Shown here: one piece after another, positions 7,929-15,311 of the stretch
Position numbering within the stretch: the stretch's first letter is position 1
Layout of the letters: each line of letters opens with the position of its first letter
Assembly (NCBI RefSeq): GCF_032586175.1
Contig: NZ_JAWHTE010000015.1
Span: 62,001 to 126,000 of the forward strand
Direction of reading: 5' to 3'
DNA: 64,000 nucleotides
DNA from: Ovoidimarina sediminis
GTDB lineage: Bacteria; Pseudomonadota; Alphaproteobacteria; Rhodobacterales; Rhodobacteraceae
Notes under the pieces: generated by a model
The model's database searches: none
The model's input: the letters and a program-made list of their open reading frames with translations, nothing else
Told to the model about the DNA's origin: nothing
Translations under genes and position numbers: made by a program

Positions 7929-8883
7929 CCTCGTCATCGCCGGGCTGGCCGCCCTGGGCGCCTTCGGCACCAGCCTGATCGCGTCGAAGCGCGAGGCGCG
8001 GGCCGAGGCCGCCTATCCCCCGGCGGGCCGCTTCATCGAGGTCGATGGCACCCGCATCCATGCGGTCGTCGCGGGCGATGGCCCCGATCTTGTGCTGATC
8101 CACGGCGCTTTCGGCAGCACCCGGGATTTCACCTTCGATTTCATGGGCCGGCTGAGCGACCGCTACCGCGTGATCGCCCTCGACCGCCCGGGGCTTGGGT
8201 GGAGCGGGCGGGCCGACGCCTCCTATGCGCGGCTCTTCGCGGACGACGCCGAAAGCCCCGTCGAACAGGCCCGCATCCTCGCGGCCGCCGCCCGCCAGCT
8301 CGGGGCCGATCAGCCGATCGTCGTGGGCCATTCCTTCGGCGGGATCGTGGCGCTGGCCTGGGCGCTCGAACACGATCCGGCGGCGGTGGTGTCGCTGGCG
8401 GGCGTCGCGATGCCCTGGCCCGGGGAACTCGGCTGGCTCTACACGGTGAACGGCACTTCCGTGGGCGGCGCACTCGTTCCGCCGCTGATTACCGCGCTTG
8501 TGCCCGAAGACCGGCTGCGGAACGGCATCGAAAGCACCTTCGCCCCGCAACCCGCCCCCGACGGCTATGCCGCCCATATCGGGCCGATGATGCCCGTCCG
8601 TCGCGGCCCGTTCCGCGCCAATGCCCGGCAGGTCAACACGCTGCGCCCCCATGTGGTCGAGATGTCGAAGCGCTATCCGACCCTCACCCTCCCGATCGAG
8701 ATCGTCCACGGCACCGCCGACAGCACCGTGCCGATCACGGTGCATTCGGGGCCGTTCTCCGAACTGGTGGCCTCGGCCAACCTCGTCACGCTCGACGGTG
8801 TGGGACATATGCCGCACCACGTGGCCACGGATGAGGCAATCGCCGCCATCGAACGCGCGGCGGCCCGCGCCGGATTGCGCTGA
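7900..8883 (+). CDS. Membrane-anchored alpha/beta hydrolase
   Basis: A 327-residue protein with an N-terminal hydrophobic segment (LATTSLVIAGLAALGAF) that probably serves as a membrane anchor or uncleaved signal, followed by an alpha/beta hydrolase domain. The oxyanion loop LIHGAFGS, nucleophile elbow GHSFGG (Ser), acid in HGTADSTVP (Asp) and base in GVGHMPH (His) complete a catalytic triad. The substrate is unknown; such proteins include esterases, lipases and epoxide or haloacid hydrolases. The start overlaps metA by 29 bases in another frame, implying coupled expression but not a shared pathway. The enzyme superfamily is certain, the reaction open. Confidence 0.85.
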   Translation: MSLRRLATTSLVIAGLAALGAFGTSLIASKREARAEAAYPPAGRFIEVDGTRIHAVVAGDGPDLVLIHGAFGSTRDFTFDFMGRLSDRYRVIALDRPGLGWSGRADASYARLFADDAESPVEQARILAAAARQLGADQPIVVGHSFGGIVALAWALEHDPAAVVSLAGVAMPWPGELGWLYTVNGTSVGGALVPPLITALVPEDRLRNGIESTFAPQPAPDGYAAHIGPMMPVRRGPFRANARQVNTLRPHVVEMSKRYPTLTLPIEIVHGTADSTVPITVHSGPFSELVASANLVTLDGVGHMPHHVATDEAIAAIERAAARAGLR

Positions 8884-8931
8884 GGCCGCCCGCCGCCTAC
8901 GCTTTCGGTACGGATAAGCCAAGGAATCCAG

Positions 8932-9801
8932 ATGTCCCTACCCTTCGACGGCGCGATCACCGCCTATTACGAAAACGAAGCCCCCGAAGAGGTGCGGACG
9001 GCCATCAAGACCTCGGGCAAGAAGGATATTCTCGATCCCGACTATCCCTACCGCGAATGGCTTGACAGGAAGATCTACGAGGAAGAGCTCGAGGCCCTGC
9101 AACTCGAACTCGCCAAGCTTCAGGCCGATGTCACGGCCACCGGCAAGCGGATCGTCGTGGTGCTCGAAGGCCGGGATGCTGCCGGCAAGGGCGGCACGAT
9201 TAAGCGCTTCACCGAGAACATGAACCCCCGCCACGCCAAGAACGTGGCCCTGACGAAGCCGTCCGACCGCGAACGCTCGCAGTGGTATTTCCAGCGCTAC
9301 ATCGATCACCTGCCCGCCGAGGGCGAGATCGTGTTCTTCGATCGCTCCTGGTACAATCGCGGGGTGATCGAGCATGTGTTCGGCTTCTGCACGCCCCAGG
9401 AACGGGCGGTGTTCTTCCGCCAGTTGCCCCGGTTCGAGGCACTGATCATCGACGAGGGCATCCACTTCGTGAAGCTCTGGCTCAATGTCAGCCGCGCCGA
9501 ACAACTCCGCCGCTTCCTCGCCCGCGAGGGCGATCTCCTGAAACAGTGGAAGCTGTCGCAGATCGACGTCGCGGGGCTCGCGAAGTGGGATCAGTACACC
9601 GACGCGATCAAGGAAACCTTCGACATCAGCCATTCGCCCACCGCCCCCTGGACGGTGATCCGCACCGACGACAAGCGCCGTGCGCGGCTGGCCGCCATCC
9701 GCGCGGTTATCGGTGGCGTCGACTACGCCGGCAAGGACGAGGCCGTCGTCGGCAGGCCCGACCCGAAGATCTGCGGCGACCCGAGCCTCTGGAATGTCTA
9801 A
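8932..9801 (+). CDS. ppk2: Polyphosphate kinase 2 (PPK2 family)
   Basis: A 289-residue PPK2, an enzyme that transfers phosphate between inorganic polyphosphate and nucleotides, usually making GTP or ATP from the diphosphate. The Walker A motif GRDAAGKGG, the Walker B motif FFDRSWYNRG and the lid-type segment LNVSRAEQLRRF are intact and in order, and the length matches single-domain class I PPK2. The start at 8932 sits a few bases after an AAGGA ribosome-binding site. The stop overlaps the TetR start by 8 bases (9794-9801). That overlap suggests the regulator is translated with the kinase, although TetR control of ppk2 is only an inference. Confidence 0.93.
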   Translation: MSLPFDGAITAYYENEAPEEVRTAIKTSGKKDILDPDYPYREWLDRKIYEEELEALQLELAKLQADVTATGKRIVVVLEGRDAAGKGGTIKRFTENMNPRHAKNVALTKPSDRERSQWYFQRYIDHLPAEGEIVFFDRSWYNRGVIEHVFGFCTPQERAVFFRQLPRFEALIIDEGIHFVKLWLNVSRAEQLRRFLAREGDLLKQWKLSQIDVAGLAKWDQYTDAIKETFDISHSPTAPWTVIRTDDKRRARLAAIRAVIGGVDYAGKDEAVVGRPDPKICGDPSLWNV

Positions 9802-10411
9802 GCGCGGCTATCATCACGGCAACCTGCGCGAGGCGCTGATCGACGCGGCCCTCATCCTGATCGAGGAAAAGGGCCCGACGGGCTTCACGCTCTCGGAAGC
9901 GGCGAAGAAGGCCGGCGTCACCCCGGCGGCCGTCTACCGCCATTTCGCCGGGCGCGATGACCTGATCGCGGAAATCGCCCAGCAGGGCTATGCGATCTTC
10001 GCCGATCTGATGGAATACGCCTACCAGTCGGGCCAGCCCTCGGCGCTTGCCTCCTTCGAGGCGACGGGGCGGGCCTACCTCGCGTTTGCCCGCAAGTATC
10101 CCGGCCATTACGTGGCGATGTTCGAAAGCGGCATTTCGGTGAACCGCAACCCCGAACTCGCCCATCTTTCGGGCCGCGCCTTCGGGGTGCTCGAACGCGC
10201 CGCGGCGGAGCTTTCGGAACATATCCCCGCCGAAAAGCGGCCGCCGCCACAGATGTTCTCGGCCCATATCTGGGCGATGAGCCACGGGGTGGTGGAGCTT
10301 TTCGCCCGCGGCTCCCCGGGCACCAAGGCCCCGTTTTCACCCGAGGACCTGCTGGAAAGCGGGATCGGCATCTACCTCCGGGGGCTCGGGCTCATCCCGC
10401 CCGACGAATAG
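9794..10411 (+). CDS. TetR/AcrR-family transcriptional regulator
   Basis: This 205-residue protein has a classic N-terminal helix-turn-helix (about residues 10-60), including GFTLSEAAKKAGVTPAAVY and the RHFAGRDDLI turn, followed by a TetR C-terminal ligand-binding domain of the TetR_C_33-like sort. The ATG at 9794 was selected because it opens the family N-terminus MSKRGYHHGNLREAL; upstream residues in the same frame (from 9680) are only the shadow of ppk2. The ligand and targets are unknown. By position it may control itself and ppk2, but no clear palindromic operator was seen before either gene. Confidence 0.9.
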   Translation: MSKRGYHHGNLREALIDAALILIEEKGPTGFTLSEAAKKAGVTPAAVYRHFAGRDDLIAEIAQQGYAIFADLMEYAYQSGQPSALASFEATGRAYLAFARKYPGHYVAMFESGISVNRNPELAHLSGRAFGVLERAAAELSEHIPAEKRPPPQMFSAHIWAMSHGVVELFARGSPGTKAPFSPEDLLESGIGIYLRGLGLIPPDE

Positions 10412-10481
10412 CTTTCGCGGCACCATCAGCGCCCGGCCGGCGGCACTGGCCCGCGGCCCTGCAATCTTCTAGGCTCCACGC

Positions 10482-11174
10482 ATGACGGAACAGCCCTCTC
10501 CGCGCGCAGGCCCCGGTCTGCTCGTCAGCCGGCTGTTGCCGCGCCTGATCGGTCTCGTGCTGCTCGTCTACAGTCTTCACCTCGCCATCGACTGGATGCT
10601 TCGGCTCGCCGAGGCCTCTGCCATGGGCGCGATGCTCAGCCTCTCGCTGATCGTCCTTCTTCTTGTCGCCTACGCGCTTCTGATCGCCGTGCCCTTCGTG
10701 CCGGGGATCGAGATCGGCTTTTCGCTTCTCGCGCTCGAAGGGGCCGGGGTGGCGCTGCCCGTCTACCTTGCGACGGTCACGGGGCTCGGGCTTGCCTACT
10801 GGGCGGGCTGCGCCCTGCCCCTTCCCTGGCTGGAACAGCGGCTGCGCGCGGCGGGGCTCTTGCGGGCGGCGGGCCTTCTCGCCGACGCCGCCCCGCTGTC
10901 GCCCGAAGAGCGCCTGGCCCGTCTGCGCGGGGCCCTGCCCGCCCGTTTCGCAGGCCACGCGGTGACGTACCGCTACCTCCTGCTCGCGCTCCTGATCAAC
11001 CTGCCGGGCAGCGGGCTCATTGGCGGCGGCGGCGGGATCTGCCTCCTTGCCGGGCTCACCGGGCTCTTCCGCCCGCGCGCCACGATGCTCACCCTCGCGA
11101 TCGCCGTCGCGCCCGTGCCGCTGATCGTCTGGCTCTTCGGGGATGCGGGGCTTGCGCGGCTTATGGGCGTCTGA
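10482..11174 (+). CDS. Multi-pass membrane protein of unknown function
   Basis: A 230-residue protein with about five or six hydrophobic stretches: residues 15-40, 47-75, 82-110, 165-185 and 195-225. A hydrophilic arginine-rich loop (about 115-160) lies between the halves. A glycine run (SGLIGGGGGICLLAG) marks the second half and resembles the small-residue re-entrant segments of small exporters such as DedA-like or SNARE-associated proteins, but I cannot assign a family. The gene stands alone between the TetR gene and a convergent small membrane gene, whose 3' end it overlaps by 14 bases. Coding status is supported by a long open frame and normal codon use. Confidence 0.7.
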   Translation: MTEQPSPRAGPGLLVSRLLPRLIGLVLLVYSLHLAIDWMLRLAEASAMGAMLSLSLIVLLLVAYALLIAVPFVPGIEIGFSLLALEGAGVALPVYLATVTGLGLAYWAGCALPLPWLEQRLRAAGLLRAAGLLADAAPLSPEERLARLRGALPARFAGHAVTYRYLLLALLINLPGSGLIGGGGGICLLAGLTGLFRPRATMLTLAIAVAPVPLIVWLFGDAGLARLMGV

Positions 11175-11418
11175 GCGCGAAATAGAGCGGCAGAAGCACC
11201 ATCAGGTAAAGCGTCGCCGCCGGCAGGCCGAAGATCACGGCGGCCATCGCCATATCGATGCCCGCGATCAGGCCGAGGATCATCACGAGAAGCGACAGCG
11301 AGATCAGCCCGACCGGAAACAGCGCCGCAACCTGCCAGCCCTCGCGCATCCGCGACAGCGCGGCGTATTGCAGGGCGATGTAAAGCACGGGAACGGCGAT
11401 GACTGCGAAGGCTGCCAT
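11161..11418 (-). CDS. Small membrane protein of unknown function
   Basis: An 85-residue protein with two or three membrane segments (residues 2-20, 32-52 and 55-80) and a short basic loop, SRMREGW, after the first. There is no recognisable family motif. Its 3' end overlaps the convergent upstream gene by 14 bases, so the two transcripts are antisense to each other at their ends. The gene is transcribed away from the 2Fe-2S/ASKHA gene, and the 185-base gap between their starts must carry both promoters. The hydrophobic pattern makes this a more credible gene than the arginine-rich reading frames that cover it. Confidence 0.62.
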   Translation of the reverse strand: MAAFAVIAVPVLYIALQYAALSRMREGWQVAALFPVGLISLSLLVMILGLIAGIDMAMAAVIFGLPAATLYLMVLLPLYFALRRP

Positions 11419-11456
11419 GATGGGATCGTGTTTGCTGCTCGGGTCTGGTTCTTGAC

Positions 11457-11528
11457 GCAGATTTGCGCTTCGTCACGCGCCGACGCAACGCTCCGGGCCG
11501 CCCATGACGCCAATAGGCAGATTTGTGC
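11457..11528. repeat. 12-base direct repeat, copies 60 bases apart, in a divergent promoter region
   Basis: GCAGATTTGCGC at 11457-11468 recurs as GCAGATTTGTGC at 11517-11528 with one change and exactly 60 bases between starts. Both copies lie between the starts of the small membrane gene and the 2Fe-2S/ASKHA gene. They may be regulator-binding sites, but no known motif is recognised. Confidence 0.4.
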
Positions 11529-11603
11529 CGCACAGCGTCTTTTCCATCGGCGGGAACCCGTTAAGTAGGGCGGGAACGCAACAGTTTCCTTCAAGGGGCC
11601 CCG

Positions 11604-13643
11604 ATGTCGGACGCGCTGGTCTTTTTCACACCCTCCGGAAAACGCGGCCGGGTGCCGATCGGCACCCCCGTGCTGGCGGCGGCGCGGCAGCTCGGGGTCG
11701 ATCTCGATTCGGTCTGCGGCGGGCGCGGCATCTGCTCGAAATGCCAGGTCAGCCCGGGATACGGCGACTTTCCCAAGCACGGGGTCACCGTCGCCCGCGA
11801 TGCCCTGTCGGAATGGAACAAGGTCGAGGCCCGCTATGACGAAAAGCGCGGGCTGAAGGAAGGCCGGCGCCTCGGCTGCCAGGCCACGATCCAGGGCGAT
11901 GTGGTGATCGACGTGCCGCCCGAAAGCCAGGTGCACAAACAGGTCGTCCGCAAGGCGGCGGATGCGCGCGAGATCGTGATGGATCCCGCCACCCGGCTTC
12001 TCTACGTCGAGGTGCAGGAACCCGACATGCACGAACCCTCGGGCGATTTCGAACGCCTGAAAGCCGCGCTTCTGGCGCAGTGGGAGATTGCGGAGGTCGA
12101 GATCGCGCTGCCTGTCCTCACCCGCCTGCAACCCGCGCTTCGCAAGGGCAACTGGTCGGTCACGCTGGCGGTGCACCGCGATCACGCCTCCCCCGCCACC
12201 CGCATTCTCGATATCTGGCCGGGCTTCTGGGAAGGGCGGCTTTACGGGCTTGCCATCGATCTCGGCTCCACCACCATCGCGGCCCACCTGACCGATCTTC
12301 GCAACGGCCAGGTCGCGGCGTCCGCGGGGGTGATGAACCCGCAGATCCGCTTCGGCGAAGATCTGATGAGCCGGGTCAGCTATGCGATGATGAACCCTGG
12401 CGGCGATGCCGAGATGACCGGCGCGGTGCGCAAGGCCATCGGCCAGCTGGCCGAGGAACTGGCCACCGAAGCCGGGATCGAGGCGCGCCAGATCGTCGAA
12501 GCCGTCTTCGTCTGCAACCCGGTGATGCATCACCTCCTTCTCGGGATCGACCCGGTGGAACTTGGCCAGGCGCCCTTCGCCCTCGCCACCTCCGGCGCCA
12601 TGCACCTCGATGCGCGTGAGCTTGAGATCGGCGGCGTGAACGGGGCCGCGCGGGTTTACCTCCTGCCCTGTATCGCGGGCCATGTGGGGGCCGATGCCGC
12701 CGCCGTGGCTTTGGCCGAGCGGCCCGACATGTCCGATGATCTGGTGCTTGTCGTCGATGTCGGCACGAATGCCGAGATCCTGCTGGGCGACAAACGCGGT
12801 GTCCTCGCCTGTTCCTCCCCGACCGGCCCCGCCTTCGAAGGGGCGCAGATCTCGTCGGGCCAGCGCGCCGCCCCCGGCGCGATCGAACGGGTGGAGATCG
12901 ATCCGGCGACGAAGGAGCCCCGCTTCCGCGTCATCGGCTGTGATCTCTGGTCGGACGATCCCGACTTCGCCACGCGCACGGCCGAAAGCGGCATCACCGG
13001 CATCTGCGGCTCGGGCATCATCGAGGCGGTGGCGGAACTTCGCCTTGCCGGGCTGATGGATCCCCGCGGGCTTCTGGGCTCTGCCGAACAGACCGGCACG
13101 CCCCGCATGATCCCCGAAGGCCGGACGCACGCCTATCTTCTGCACGATGGCAGCGCCGAGGGGGGCCCGGTCATCACCGTGACCCAGGGCGATATCCGCG
13201 CGATCCAGCTTGCGAAATCCGCGCTATATGCGGGCGCCCGGCTTCTGATGGACGAGATCGGCACCGACACGGTGGATCGCGTGGTGCTGGCCGGGGCGTT
13301 CGGGGCGCATATCTCGCCGAAGCACGCGATGGTCCTCGGCATGATCCCCGATGCGCCGATTGAAAAGGTGACGAGCGCCGGGAACGCCGCGGGAACCGGC
13401 GCGCGCATGGCGCTTTGCAACATCGCCGACCGGGCCCGGATCGAAGAGGTCGTGGGCCGGATCAAGAAGGTGGAAACGGCGGTGGAACCCCGGTTTCAGG
13501 AGCATTTCGTGGCCGCCAACGCGATCCCCCATGCCACCGCCCCCTTCCCGCATCTGCGCGAGATCGTGGAGCTTCCGCAGGTCGCCTTCAACGCCGGTGA
13601 CGGCGGGGCAGACGGTGGCCGGCGGCGGAGGCGCCGGGGGTGA
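11604..13643 (+). CDS. 2Fe-2S ferredoxin/ASKHA-domain protein (RACo-like reductive activator, DUF4445)
   Basis: A 679-residue protein with an N-terminal 2Fe-2S ferredoxin domain (ligands Cys38, Cys44, Cys47 in VCGGRGICSKC and Cys92 in LGCQA). A linker follows, then a large C-terminal ATPase of the ASKHA type starting near residue 215 (AIDLGSTTIAAHL) with further phosphate motifs (VVDVGTNAEILLG, GICGSGIIEA). This is the layout of RACo, which uses ATP to re-reduce inactive Co(II) corrinoid proteins. In Rhodobacterales such genes often accompany B12-dependent methyl transfer, but no corrinoid protein or methyltransferase gene lies in this window. The C-terminus is a glycine/arginine-rich tail. 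The stop overlaps the next gene's GTG start. Confidence 0.88.
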   Translation: MSDALVFFTPSGKRGRVPIGTPVLAAARQLGVDLDSVCGGRGICSKCQVSPGYGDFPKHGVTVARDALSEWNKVEARYDEKRGLKEGRRLGCQATIQGDVVIDVPPESQVHKQVVRKAADAREIVMDPATRLLYVEVQEPDMHEPSGDFERLKAALLAQWEIAEVEIALPVLTRLQPALRKGNWSVTLAVHRDHASPATRILDIWPGFWEGRLYGLAIDLGSTTIAAHLTDLRNGQVAASAGVMNPQIRFGEDLMSRVSYAMMNPGGDAEMTGAVRKAIGQLAEELATEAGIEARQIVEAVFVCNPVMHHLLLGIDPVELGQAPFALATSGAMHLDARELEIGGVNGAARVYLLPCIAGHVGADAAAVALAERPDMSDDLVLVVDVGTNAEILLGDKRGVLACSSPTGPAFEGAQISSGQRAAPGAIERVEIDPATKEPRFRVIGCDLWSDDPDFATRTAESGITGICGSGIIEAVAELRLAGLMDPRGLLGSAEQTGTPRMIPEGRTHAYLLHDGSAEGGPVITVTQGDIRAIQLAKSALYAGARLLMDEIGTDTVDRVVLAGAFGAHISPKHAMVLGMIPDAPIEKVTSAGNAAGTGARMALCNIADRARIEEVVGRIKKVETAVEPRFQEHFVAANAIPHATAPFPHLREIVELPQVAFNAGDGGADGGRRRRRRG

Positions 13644-14182
13644 GCGCGCCCCTGCCGCTCGACAGCGTGCCCGCCCTCGCGCGCCTCAATGCGATCCTGG
13701 ACGCGGCGCCCGAGTCGACGGGCGACGAGATCGGCCTTTTCATGGCGAAGGATCTGCGCCCCTCCGGCTACGATCAGACGCCGCTCAACGCGCGGCCCTT
13801 TGCCTGGACGGGCGGGGACGGCGTGCATTTCTGCCTCCTCGACGCCGGCGCGGGGCTGAGCGAAACCTGCCCTGTGGTCATGACGGCCCCCATGGCGTTT
13901 CCGACGCCGAACCTCGTTCTGGGGCGCGACCTGGGGGAGTTTCTGTCGCTCGGGATCGTCGAGGGGTTCTTCGCGCTCGACGGGCTGATCTACAGCCCGC
14001 AGGAAACCATCGGGCGGCTCGACGCCACCCCGGCCCGCGACCGCCACCCGGTTCTTGCCGAGATCGCCCGCAGCTTCGGCCTCACCCCCGTCACGGATGC
14101 CGCCGCCCATCTCGCCGCCTGCGCCCGGGATGCAGAGCCGCTGATCGTGCCCGCGCCGGAGGACCCCGACGCGCATTCTTGA
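13640..14182 (+). CDS. Hypothetical protein coupled to the 2Fe-2S/ASKHA gene
   Basis: A 180-residue soluble protein starting at a GTG that overlaps the upstream stop codon (GTGA), so its translation is probably coupled to the activator. The sequence contains LGRDLGEFLSLGIVEGFFAL and FCLLDAGAG stretches reminiscent of SUKH/SMI1-like folds, but the match is weak and I make no family call. No catalytic motif, signal peptide or membrane segment is seen. Its tight coupling suggests a role with the activator, for example as a small partner, but this is inference from position alone. The -35 of the tRNA promoter overlaps its stop codon. Confidence 0.7.
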   Translation: MSAPLPLDSVPALARLNAILDAAPESTGDEIGLFMAKDLRPSGYDQTPLNARPFAWTGGDGVHFCLLDAGAGLSETCPVVMTAPMAFPTPNLVLGRDLGEFLSLGIVEGFFALDGLIYSPQETIGRLDATPARDRHPVLAEIARSFGLTPVTDAAAHLAACARDAEPLIVPAPEDPDAHS

Positions 14183-14207
14183 CCAGCGCCCGGCCCGGGG
14201 ATAGTGA
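14179..14207 (+). promoter_or_regulatory. Probable sigma-70 promoter of tRNA-Gly
   Basis: TTGACC at 14179-14184 and TAGTGA at 14202-14207 are separated by 17 bases and end 11 bases before the tRNA 5' end, the expected geometry for a tRNA promoter. The -35 is strong and the -10 weak, as is often seen in alphaproteobacteria. Confidence 0.55.
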
Positions 14208-14218
14208 AGCACGAAGAT

Positions 14219-14292
14219 GCGGGTGTAGCTCAATGGTAGAGCAGGAGCTTCCCAAGCTTAAGACGAGGGTTCGATTCCCTTCACCCGCTCCA
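14219..14292 (+). tRNA. tRNA-Gly (anticodon CCC)
   Basis: The full cloverleaf can be drawn. A 7-bp acceptor (GCGGGTG with CACCCGC) encloses a D-arm GCTC/GAGC with loop AATGGTA, and an anticodon loop TTCCCAA giving CCC for GGG codons. The variable loop is 4 bases, the T-arm is GAGGG/CCCTT with loop TTCGATT, the discriminator is T, and CCA is encoded at 14290-14292. The outermost anticodon-stem pair is a G-A mismatch followed by a G-T wobble. The gene stands alone with its own likely promoter. Confidence 0.96.
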
Positions 14293-14341
14293 GCCTCTCT
14301 CCCCTTGCACCTGCCAGCGCCTCTGGGGCATCAGTCTGCCC

Positions 14342-14815
14342 ATGGCCGATTACCTCACCCCCCTCTCGACCGACGCGCTTCGCGCCGAAGGCATCCCGGA
14401 TCCCTGGACCTTCGGGCAGGCTGATCGGGTGCGGTTCTATGAACTTGACGCGCTCGGCCATGTGAACAACACCGCCTATCTTCGCTGGTTCGAAACCGTG
14501 CGCGTGGGCTGGTTCGCCGCGTACGGGATTTCGTTCTACGGCCCCGAGGATCCCACCTTCGTTCTGCGGGCCATTACCTGCGACTATCACGCGCCGATGT
14601 TCCTCAACGAAAGCTATGTCGTCACCGCGCGTTGCGTGAGCTTTCGGAAAACCTCGTTCAAAAAGGTTTACGGCGTCTGGTCGGACGGTGCGCTGAAGGT
14701 CGAAGGCAGTGCGGTGATCGTGATGACCGACAAGGCTGGCACGACGAAGATGCCGCTGAGCGATACCATGCGGGCCGTGCTTCGGGACCGTGACGGGGCG
14801 GTTGCCGAGGGCTGA
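14342..14815 (+). CDS. Acyl-CoA thioesterase (4HBT hotdog fold)
   Basis: A 157-residue hotdog-fold protein of the 4-hydroxybenzoyl-CoA thioesterase type. The signature FYELDALGHVNNTAYLRWFE near residue 38 holds the catalytic Asp and the HVNN turn seen in YbgC/FadM-like thioesterases, which cleave acyl-CoA to free acid and CoA. The length is normal for the family. The specific acyl chain is unknown. The gene lies 50 bases after tRNA-Gly. Its TGA stop is immediately followed by the stop of the convergent GFA gene, so the two genes share a TGATCA with no intergenic space and no room for a terminator. Confidence 0.88.
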   Translation: MADYLTPLSTDALRAEGIPDPWTFGQADRVRFYELDALGHVNNTAYLRWFETVRVGWFAAYGISFYGPEDPTFVLRAITCDYHAPMFLNESYVVTARCVSFRKTSFKKVYGVWSDGALKVEGSAVIVMTDKAGTTKMPLSDTMRAVLRDRDGAVAEG

Positions 14816-15226
14816 TCAGGAGCCGGGCGAGCCTTGCCCGAACGCCTCCCATCCGCCCGGGATCTCCACCCACGGCAATTTCTCGCAGGTCCAGACCGCG
14901 CGCGTGGGTGTGGGTTTTTCGGTGTCGAAGGCGCCCACCAGAATGCCCATGTGATCGGGGCGGAAATCGAGCGTCCAGTAAAGCGTCGTGCCGCAGGTCG
15001 GACAGAAGACATTCTCCACCCCCCGGCCCGAGGCCGCCGTCCGGCCCCAGCGTTGCCGGGGCCCCGTGACCTCGACCGCGGACTTCGCGATATAGGCCAC
15101 CGTCGCAAAGGCGGAACCCGTGCGCTTCTGACAGGCCCGGCAACTGCAGGCGATGGTGATGAGCGGATCTTCCGATGCGGTAAGCGAAAGCGCCCCGCAG
15201 GGGCAGGAGGCCTTGTGTTCGGTCAT
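14816..15226 (-). CDS. GFA-family zinc protein (Gfa-like/CENP-V fold)
   Basis: A 136-residue protein with the zinc-binding cysteine pattern of the GFA family: CPCGAL near residue 9, CSCRACQKRTGSAF near 28 and CPTCGTTLYW near 76. The family is named after glutathione-dependent formaldehyde-activating enzyme, but most members have no proven reaction, so only the fold is claimed. The length is typical. It is convergent with, and directly abuts, the thioesterase gene. The neighbouring pgi lies 85 bases upstream on the same strand, too far to say whether they share a transcript. Confidence 0.9.
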   Translation of the reverse strand: MTEHKASCPCGALSLTASEDPLITIACSCRACQKRTGSAFATVAYIAKSAVEVTGPRQRWGRTAASGRGVENVFCPTCGTTLYWTLDFRPDHMGILVGAFDTEKPTPTRAVWTCEKLPWVEIPGGWEAFGQGSPGS

Positions 15227-15311
15227 GGCGGGATCCCCCGTAGTGGTTCCGGAAGCTTAGCGCAGCACCGCCCCACCGCGAAACCGAAGTGTCGCGCCAG
15301 GCAGCGGCGGC

